DNA from: Paracoccus luteus
GTDB taxonomy: Bacteria; Pseudomonadota; Alphaproteobacteria; Rhodobacterales; Rhodobacteraceae
DNA length: 64,000 bases
Direction: 5' to 3'
NCBI RefSeq assembly: GCF_004522155.1
Contig: NZ_SDEA01000004.1
Span: forward strand, 1-64,000
A program made the translations under genes and the position numbers. The stretch's first letter is position 1. Each line of letters begins with the position of its first letter. The notes beneath the pieces are model-generated. The model was not told the origin of the DNA, made no database searches, and saw only the letters and a program-made list of their open reading frames with translations. Below, in pieces: positions 58,274-64,000 of this stretch.

Positions 58274-60835
58274 ATGGCAGAAACCCGCTATCTGACTGAT
58301 TACACGCCCTGGCCGTTCGCCCTGACCGCCACCCGGCTGGCCTTCCGGCTGGACCCGGCGGCGACAGTGGTCCGTTCCGAACTGCACCTGACGCGGACGG
58401 CACCGGGGGCGCTGGTGCTGGACGGGGGCGCGGGTCTGGTCACGCGGGCGCTGGCCATCGACGGGGCGGCGATCGACCCCGCGCATGTCGCCATCGCAGG
58501 CGGCCGGTTGACCATCGACGCGGCCGCCCTGCCCGACGCCCCCTTTGTCTTTGCCGCCGAGGTCGAGATCGCCCCCGCCGCCAACACGGCGCTGGAGGGG
58601 CTGTATCTGTCCGGCGGCATCTATTGCACGCAATGCGAGGCCGAGGGGTTCCGCCACATCACCTGGTATCCCGACCGCCCGGACGTGATGGCCACCTTCC
58701 GGGTCCGGGTGGACTGCGACCTGCCGGTGCTGCTGTCGAACGGCAATCCCGTGGCCTCCGGTCCCGGCTGGGCGGAATGGGACGACCCGTGGCCCAAGCC
58801 CGCCTATCTGTTCGCGCTGGTCGCGGGCGACCTGGCGGCGGTCAGCGACCGCTTTGTCACCCGGTCAGGCCGCGACGTGGCGCTGAACGTCTGGGTGCGT
58901 CCTGCCGACCTGGACCGCGCCGGTTTCGCGCTTGAGGCGCTGAAAAACTCGATGCGCTGGGACGAGGACGTCTATGGCCGCGAATACGATCTTGACGTGT
59001 TCAACATCGTCGCCGTCGACGACTTCAACATGGGCGCGATGGAGAACAAGGGGCTGAACATCTTCAACTCGCGCCTTGTCCTCGCCAGCCCCGAGACCGC
59101 GACCGACACCGATTATGAACGCATCGAGGCGGTGATCGCGCACGAGTATTTCCACAACTGGACCGGCAACCGCATCACCTGCCGAGACTGGTTCCAGCTG
59201 TGCCTGAAAGAAGGGCTGACGGTCTTTCGCGACCAGCAGTTCACCTCCGACATGCGGTCGGCGGCGGTCAAGCGGATCGAGGATGTCGTGACCCTGCGCG
59301 CGCGCCAGTTCCGCGAGGATGCGGGACCGCTGGCCCATCCGCCGCGCCCCGACCATTATCAAGAGATCAACAACTTCTATACCGCCACGGTCTATGAAAA
59401 GGGCGCCGAGGTGATCGGCATGCTCAGGCGGCTGGTCGGCGACGACGGCTATCGCGCGGCGCTGGATCTGTATTTCGACCGCCACGACGGGCAGGCCTGC
59501 ACGATCGAGGACTGGCTGGCGGTGTTCCAGGACGCCACCGGCCGGGATCTGGGGCAGTTCAAGCGGTGGTATACCGACGCGGGCACCCCGCGGCTGCGGC
59601 TGGCCGAGGACTGGGACGCGGACGCTGGCCGCCTGACCCTGCGCTTTGCCCAGTCCACCGCGCCGACCCCCGGCCAGCCCGACAAGCCGCCGCGCGTGAT
59701 CCCGATCGCCGTGGGCCTGATCTCGCAGAACGGCGACGAGGTGCTGCCGACGCAGGTGCTGGAGATGACCGGAGCGGAGCAGGAATGGCGCTTTGACGGG
59801 CTGGGCGGCCGCCCGGTGGTTTCGCTGCTGCGCGGCTTTTCCGCGCCCGTGACGGTCGAGCGCCGGATCGGCCGCGCCGACCGCGCGCTGCTCTTGGCCC
59901 ATGACACCGACCCCTATGCCCGCTGGCAGGCGGGCCACGATCTGGCGATGGAGGCGCTGGTCGCGATGGCGCAGGGCGGCGAGCCCGACCCCGCGTTCAG
60001 CCAGGCACTGGGCGGGCTGCTGCACGACGCGGGCGCCGACCCCGCGTTCGTCGCGCTGGTGCTGCGCCTGCCGTCCGAGGATGAGGTCGCGGCCGAGATC
60101 GTCGCCCGCGGCGCGGTGCCCGACCCCAACGCCATCCATCGCGCGCGTGAGGCGCTGGGGGCGGACATCGCCGCGCAGCACGCCGATGTGCTGGGCCGCA
60201 TCTATGACCGGATGAACGTGGCCGGCCCCTATGCGCCCGACGCGGCGCAGTCGGGCGCGCGCAGCCTGCGGCTGGCGGCGCTGTCGCTGCTGTCGCGCCT
60301 CGACGGCGGCGACCGGGCGCGGGCGCTGTGGGACGGCGCGGGCAACATGACCGAACGGCTGGGCGCGCTGGCGGTGCTGGTGCGGCTGGGCTTGGCCGAC
60401 GCCGCGCTGGACGACATGCGGGCGCAGTTCGCGGGCAACCGGCTGGTCATGGACAAGTGGTTCGGCGTGCAGGTGACGGCCGCGCCCCCGGAAACGGCGG
60501 TCGCCACCGCCCGGCGGCTGGCCGCGCGCGACGATTTCGACTGGCAGAACCCCAACCGCTTTCGTGCGCTGGTGGCGGGGCTGGCGGCCAATCCCGCCGC
60601 GTTCCATGCCGCCGACGGGTCGGGATACGATTTCGTCGCCGACTGGCTGATCCGGCTGGACCCGGTCAACCCGCAGATCGCCGCCCGCCTCAGCACCGTG
60701 TTCGAGACCTGGACCCGCCACGACGCCGCCCGCCGCGGCCGTGCCCGCGCGGCGCTGTCGCGCATCGCCGCCGTGGCGGGTCTGTCGCGCAACACGTCCG
60801 AGATGGTGTCGCGCATTCTTGCCGCCGGCGGCTGA
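58274..60835 (+). CDS. pepN: aminopeptidase N PepN
   Basis: An 853-residue M1-family zinc metallopeptidase removing N-terminal residues from peptides in the cytoplasm. The exopeptidase motif is GAMEN (254-258) and the zinc site is HEYFHNWTGNR with H290, H294 and E313 (E291 catalytic). The GYMEN/GAMEN to zinc-site spacing and the four-domain layout fit E. coli PepN, with the C-terminal helical domain from about 540 onward. ATG 58274 follows GAGG by 6 bases. It is about 45 bases upstream of the acyltransferase gene. Confidence 0.96.
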   Translation: MAETRYLTDYTPWPFALTATRLAFRLDPAATVVRSELHLTRTAPGALVLDGGAGLVTRALAIDGAAIDPAHVAIAGGRLTIDAAALPDAPFVFAAEVEIAPAANTALEGLYLSGGIYCTQCEAEGFRHITWYPDRPDVMATFRVRVDCDLPVLLSNGNPVASGPGWAEWDDPWPKPAYLFALVAGDLAAVSDRFVTRSGRDVALNVWVRPADLDRAGFALEALKNSMRWDEDVYGREYDLDVFNIVAVDDFNMGAMENKGLNIFNSRLVLASPETATDTDYERIEAVIAHEYFHNWTGNRITCRDWFQLCLKEGLTVFRDQQFTSDMRSAAVKRIEDVVTLRARQFREDAGPLAHPPRPDHYQEINNFYTATVYEKGAEVIGMLRRLVGDDGYRAALDLYFDRHDGQACTIEDWLAVFQDATGRDLGQFKRWYTDAGTPRLRLAEDWDADAGRLTLRFAQSTAPTPGQPDKPPRVIPIAVGLISQNGDEVLPTQVLEMTGAEQEWRFDGLGGRPVVSLLRGFSAPVTVERRIGRADRALLLAHDTDPYARWQAGHDLAMEALVAMAQGGEPDPAFSQALGGLLHDAGADPAFVALVLRLPSEDEVAAEIVARGAVPDPNAIHRAREALGADIAAQHADVLGRIYDRMNVAGPYAPDAAQSGARSLRLAALSLLSRLDGGDRARALWDGAGNMTERLGALAVLVRLGLADAALDDMRAQFAGNRLVMDKWFGVQVTAAPPETAVATARRLAARDDFDWQNPNRFRALVAGLAANPAAFHAADGSGYDFVADWLIRLDPVNPQIAARLSTVFETWTRHDAARRGRARAALSRIAAVAGLSRNTSEMVSRILAAGG

Positions 60836-60879
60836 CCCCGCTTGCGGCCCCCCCGGACCGGATGGATACTCGCCCGACC

Positions 60880-61839
60880 ATGACCGAACGCCCGCCCGCC
60901 CCGCCCGCCGCGTCCCCAACCGCCCCCGGGCGATTGTCCCCGCGGACCGAGATGCAGCAGCGGCTGGACCCGCTGATCGCCGAACGCGCGCCGTGGTTCT
61001 ATTCGGGCAAGCCGCATCACGCCCTGGCCAAGGCGGCGATGATGCGGCTGCTGCGCTATCCCCGGTCGATCGAGCTTGCGGCCGAGTTCCGCGACCTGCC
61101 CACGGACGAGATCATGCGCCGCATCTCGGCGCTGATCGTGCGCGACCTGCGCGTCGAGGGGATCGAGAACCTGCCCGCGACCGGCCCCGCGCTGATCGTG
61201 GCCAATCATCCGACCGGCATCGCCGACGGCATCGTGCTGCACGCCGTCGTGTCGGCGGTGCGTGACGACCTGTTCATCTATGCCAACCACGACATGATCC
61301 GCGTCCTGCCGCAGACGGCAGAGCTGATCGCCCCGGTCGAGTGGCGGCTGGAAAAGCGCAGCCACGCCAAGACCAAGGCCACGATGGATTATACCCGCGC
61401 GGCGCTGGGTCAGGGCCGGATCGGGCTGATCTTTCCGTCGGGGCGGCTGGCCAAGCGGCAGGGGCTGACGCTGCACGAACGCCCGTGGATGGCCAGCGCC
61501 GCGATGATCGCGCGCAAGTTCGGCGCGCCGGTGATCCCGCTGCACATCCGGGCGCGCAACTCGGCGCTGTTCTATCTGCTGGACGCGATCCATCCCACGC
61601 TGCGCGACGTGACGCTGTTCAACGAGGTGCTGAACAAGGCGGGCCACACCTATCGCATCAGCATCGGCCAGCCGATCGACCCCGCCACCCTGCCCCCCCG
61701 GTCCGAGGACGGGATCGACGCGCTGCGCCGCGCGGTGCTGTCGCTGCCCCCGCCCGGCCCGTCGGCGGCCCATCTGTCCCACCTGCGCGAAGCCCGCCGC
61801 CGCCGCGCCACGCGGCAGCCGATGGGCGAGAAGCTTTAG
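60880..61839 (+). CDS. 1-acyl-sn-glycerol-3-phosphate acyltransferase-like protein (PlsC family)
   Basis: A 319-residue PlsC-family protein that transfers acyl chains to a lysophospholipid or related acceptor. The first catalytic block is NHPTGIAD (the family normally has NHx4D; here five residues separate the His and Asp), and a later FPSGRLAK matches the FPEGTRS block. A hydrophobic N-terminal segment is absent, unlike many members. ATG 60880 is used; ATG 60862 is possible. It lies 44 bases after pepN and may share its transcript. Confidence 0.82.
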   Translation: MTERPPAPPAASPTAPGRLSPRTEMQQRLDPLIAERAPWFYSGKPHHALAKAAMMRLLRYPRSIELAAEFRDLPTDEIMRRISALIVRDLRVEGIENLPATGPALIVANHPTGIADGIVLHAVVSAVRDDLFIYANHDMIRVLPQTAELIAPVEWRLEKRSHAKTKATMDYTRAALGQGRIGLIFPSGRLAKRQGLTLHERPWMASAAMIARKFGAPVIPLHIRARNSALFYLLDAIHPTLRDVTLFNEVLNKAGHTYRISIGQPIDPATLPPRSEDGIDALRRAVLSLPPPGPSAAHLSHLREARRRRATRQPMGEKL

Positions 61840-62166
61840 CCCGAACCTGCAGGCAGAGAGAGGGCACTAGCGCCAAGCACAGGCGCTTGCTTGCGCCGCG
61901 TGGGCACGGACGGGGACACCACGCCTGGGGAACGAGGGCACGGGCTTGGCAGGTCGGGGGAAGTCGGATGATTCCGGGCGTCCCCAAGCCGCAGGCAATG
62001 ACCGGCCGATGCGGCGGTTCCCGGCAAGCGGTTGTCGCGATGGTGGCGTGCGGTTGCGGACCCGGCCCATACCCAGCGTCAACCCGCCAAGGCGCGGCTG
62101 ACGGCGGGCAGACCAGTCCGCCCCGCCGCCCTTCGTTTCAGCCGCGACTGCGACCGGCCGCCAACG
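61840..62166. other. intergenic region of 327 bases
   Basis: A gap between two convergent genes. Apart from AGCGCC-AAGCACA-GGCGCT (about 61869-61887), a weak hairpin, I see no gene, RNA or promoter in it. Confidence 0.4.
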
Positions 62167-62865
62167 TCACTCGGCCGCGCCCACGGTCAGTTCCACCTCG
62201 GCCAGCCCGTCCACGCCGCCGCGCAGCCGGCTGCCCGGTTCGACCGGACCGACGCCGGCGGGCGTGCCGGTATAGATCACGTCACCGGGCTGCAGGTGAT
62301 AATAATGCGAAAGATCGGCCAGCAGATCGGGCACCGTCCAGATCAGGTCGGACAGTTTCGCATCCTGCCGGACGGTGCCGTCCATCTGCAGCCAGATGCG
62401 CTGGCCGGCGACCTCGCCGAAGGCGGCGGCGCGGGTGATCGGGGACAGGACCGCAGAGTTCTCGAAGTCCTTGCCGAAATCCCACGGACGCCCCTTGTCG
62501 CGCGCCTTCTGCTGCAGGTCGCGGCGCGTCATGTCCAGCCCGGTCGCATAGCCGAAGACGGCGTCCATCACCCGGTCCTTGTCGGCCCGGAACAGCGGCG
62601 CGCCAAGGGCGATGACGAACTCCATCTCGTGGTGCAGGTTCGCGGTTCCCGGCGGATAGGGCACGGTCGTCCCGCTTTGGACCAGCGCCTGCGCGTGCTT
62701 GAGGAAATAGAACGGCGCCTCGCGGTCCACCTCAAACCCCATTTCCCGGGCGTGGTCGGCATAGTTGCGCCCGACGCAGAAGATGCGGTTGACGGGGTAT
62801 TCGCTGTCCTCGCCGACAACCGGCACGGTGGGGGACAGGGCGCGTTCGAAAAGCAGTCTGGTCAT
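62167..62865 (-). CDS. fumarylacetoacetate hydrolase family protein
   Basis: A 232-residue FAH-fold enzyme. It has IFCVGRNYADHAREMG, FYFLKHAQALV, the metal-binding motif NLHHEMEFVIALG, GYATGLDMTRRDLQ, GKDFENSAVLSPI and DVIYTGTPAGVGPV. The compact size suggests a fumarylpyruvate hydrolase or acylpyruvase rather than full fumarylacetoacetase. AGGA lies 5 bases before ATG 62865. Substrate cannot be decided from sequence. Confidence 0.9.
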   Translation of the reverse strand: MTRLLFERALSPTVPVVGEDSEYPVNRIFCVGRNYADHAREMGFEVDREAPFYFLKHAQALVQSGTTVPYPPGTANLHHEMEFVIALGAPLFRADKDRVMDAVFGYATGLDMTRRDLQQKARDKGRPWDFGKDFENSAVLSPITRAAAFGEVAGQRIWLQMDGTVRQDAKLSDLIWTVPDLLADLSHYYHLQPGDVIYTGTPAGVGPVEPGSRLRGGVDGLAEVELTVGAAE

Positions 62866-63027
62866 GTCTTCCTCATCCACCCGCATTCGCGCCGCCGGAC
62901 AGGCGGTGCGCACATGGGCCGACCACTATCCCAGAACGGCGTCAAAGACCATTCCGCGGACGATCCGGCGGGCTGAGTGCGGCGCGGGTCAGTCGCCACG
63001 CAACATGGCGGCGGGAAAGACCGCATG

Positions 63028-63113
63028 GACCGGCCGGCGTGTGATGATACGCCGGCCGGATCGTATGCGGCGCCCGCAGAGGACCGGCCGGCGCGATCAC
63101 ACGCCTGCCGGAT
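63028..63113. repeat. two related hairpins in tandem
   Basis: The first is an 11-bp perfect stem (63030-63040 with 63049-63059: CCGGCCGGCGT and ACGCCGGCCGG) with an 8-base loop. The second (about 63084-63111) reads CCGGCCGGCG...CGCCTGCCGG, with one mismatch. Both start GGACCGGCCGGCG and end CCGGATCG, so they are copies of one element, about 54 bases apart, in the gap between the FAH and DUF4394 genes. Confidence 0.75.
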
Positions 63114-63132
63114 CGGATTCGGCCGCTGCCGG

Positions 63133-63921
63133 TCACATCGCCGGCATGACCGCGATGTCGGTCAGGTCGCCGTCGATGCCTTCAAGCTTGCCGGCCTCGG
63201 TCGCGGCGCCGGTTTCCAGGTTGACGGAATGGATCGCGCCGCCGGTCACCAGCCAGGCGGTGTTGGTGCCGTCCTCGGTCGTCTGGATGTCAAAGGCGGG
63301 GGTGGTGTCGCCCAAGCTGATGCCCAGCTTGCCGACCGCCGCCAGCGTGCCGTCGTTCGGCGCGGTCTGGCGGATCAGCGCGCCGATGGTGCTGTCGATG
63401 TCATACATCGCCGTTGCCTCGGGCTTGCCGAAGGCGTTGGTATAGGCCGCGGCCGCGATCATCGGCGCCTCGCCCGCGTGCATGTCGCCGTCCTCGTATG
63501 CCAGTTCGCCGTCAACGGTGACTTCGCCGGTGTCCACGTTGACGCGGTGGTTCGTCGTGCCGGTCATCAGCCGCAGCCGGTCGGCCATCGGGTTGAAATC
63601 GACAATGACCGGCATGTCGCCCATCGGCAAGGGCGTGTTCATCGTCGAAAGCTCGGTCGCGGCCCCGGTCGCGGGGTCGATGGTGACGATCCTGTTGTCG
63701 CCGGTGACGCCGACAAGCGTCCGGTTGCCGGGGCGGTAATCGATGCCGACCAGCATGTCGGCGCCCGTGAGGGGCATCATCGAGACCTCGGCCGGGTTCT
63801 CGTGGTCGAACATGACCAGCGTCTTGCCGTCGACAAGGCCGATCACCGGCGCGGCCATCGCCATTCCGGTCGTGGCAACAAGCGCGAGGGTCGTGGCGAC
63901 TGCGGCGCGGGAAATGGTCAT
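63133..63921 (-). CDS. DUF4394 domain secreted protein
   Basis: A 262-residue exported protein with signal peptide (MTISRAAVATTLALVATTGMAMA-AP). The mature chain is a beta-propeller-like DUF4394 protein, with repeated segments such as GIDYRPGNRTLVGVTGDNRIVTIDPATGAATEL, FNPMADRLRLMTGTTNHRVN and YDIDSTIGALIRQTAPNDGTL. There is no catalytic motif visible; function is unknown. AAAGGA lies about 9 bases before ATG 63921. Confidence 0.85.
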   Translation of the reverse strand: MTISRAAVATTLALVATTGMAMAAPVIGLVDGKTLVMFDHENPAEVSMMPLTGADMLVGIDYRPGNRTLVGVTGDNRIVTIDPATGAATELSTMNTPLPMGDMPVIVDFNPMADRLRLMTGTTNHRVNVDTGEVTVDGELAYEDGDMHAGEAPMIAAAAYTNAFGKPEATAMYDIDSTIGALIRQTAPNDGTLAAVGKLGISLGDTTPAFDIQTTEDGTNTAWLVTGGAIHSVNLETGAATEAGKLEGIDGDLTDIAVMPAM

Positions 63922-64000
63922 CTGTCTGTCCTTTCGGTTTGCGCGGGCGACCTTGTGGCGCCCATCACCCCTAGGACACCGGGGCGCGCCGGTTTGGATG

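Overview
The window is GC-rich, densely packed, single-chromosome-type DNA from an alphaproteobacterium of the Rhodobacteraceae, most likely Paracoccus or a close relative. Three things point there: the nirC-F-DL-G-H-J-N order with a fused nirDL, a CtrA plus SciP (DUF1153) pair, and the nrdR-ribD / ribE-ribB-ribH-nusB arrangement split by capsule genes. These are inferences from recognised families and gene order; no database was searched. I found no tRNA, rRNA, CRISPR array, insertion sequence or prophage.

Region 1 (1-6.6 kb) is the 3' part of a denitrification operon that makes heme d1 for cytochrome cd1 nitrite reductase. It holds nirC, nirF, nirDL, nirG, nirH, nirJ and nirN, mostly joined by 4-bp stop/start overlaps, then a small two-helix membrane protein. 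Siroheme is decarboxylated by NirDL/NirG/NirH, processed by the radical SAM protein NirJ, and finished in the periplasm by NirF and NirN. Region 2 (6.6-9.1 kb) has mmcB, a probable 6S RNA with its own terminator, a DUF481 outer-membrane protein and a small membrane protein.

Region 3 (9.1-18.7 kb) is the riboflavin block on the minus strand (nrdR, ribD, then ribE, ribB, ribH, nusB). Three plus-strand capsule genes (KpsS-like, export lipoprotein, KpsC-like) sit between ribD and ribE. The ribB product carries a GTP-cyclohydrolase-like domain without zinc cysteines (RibBX type). Region 4 (18.7-26.6 kb) carries a small unknown gene, rmuC, a BLUF blue-light receptor, rpoD, dnaG, a TetR regulator and a lipoprotein.

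Region 5 (26.6-43 kb) has a frameshifted lldD, an alpha/beta hydrolase, rplY, trmFO, gluQ, hisI, an IscU-like protein, recG-ligA, sciP-ctrA, mnmA-gpx, sufE, a lipoprotein, a GNAT enzyme and rpmA-rplU. Region 6 (43-53.4 kb) has a CoA-transferase-family protein, an ABC-F ATPase, a frameshifted Tat-exported serine hydrolase, an iron-binding-protein/DUF2218 pair, a nucleoside hydrolase followed by about 130-bp tandem copies of its own 3' end, a YitT protein, a 24-residue lipoprotein overlapping an ArsC-like gene, DUF3422 and an L,D-transpeptidase. Region 7 (53.4-64 kb) has pntAB, D-lyxose isomerase, a threonine-rich anchored protein, pepN, an acyltransferase, an FAH-family enzyme, a pair of repeated hairpins and a DUF4394 protein.

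The most unusual items are the nucleoside hydrolase 3'-end array, the RibBX-type enzyme, the probable 6S RNA, the BLUF protein, two frameshifts at short GC repeats, the overlapping 24-residue lipoprotein and the duplicated 63-kb hairpins. I did not find a clearly new multi-gene system.
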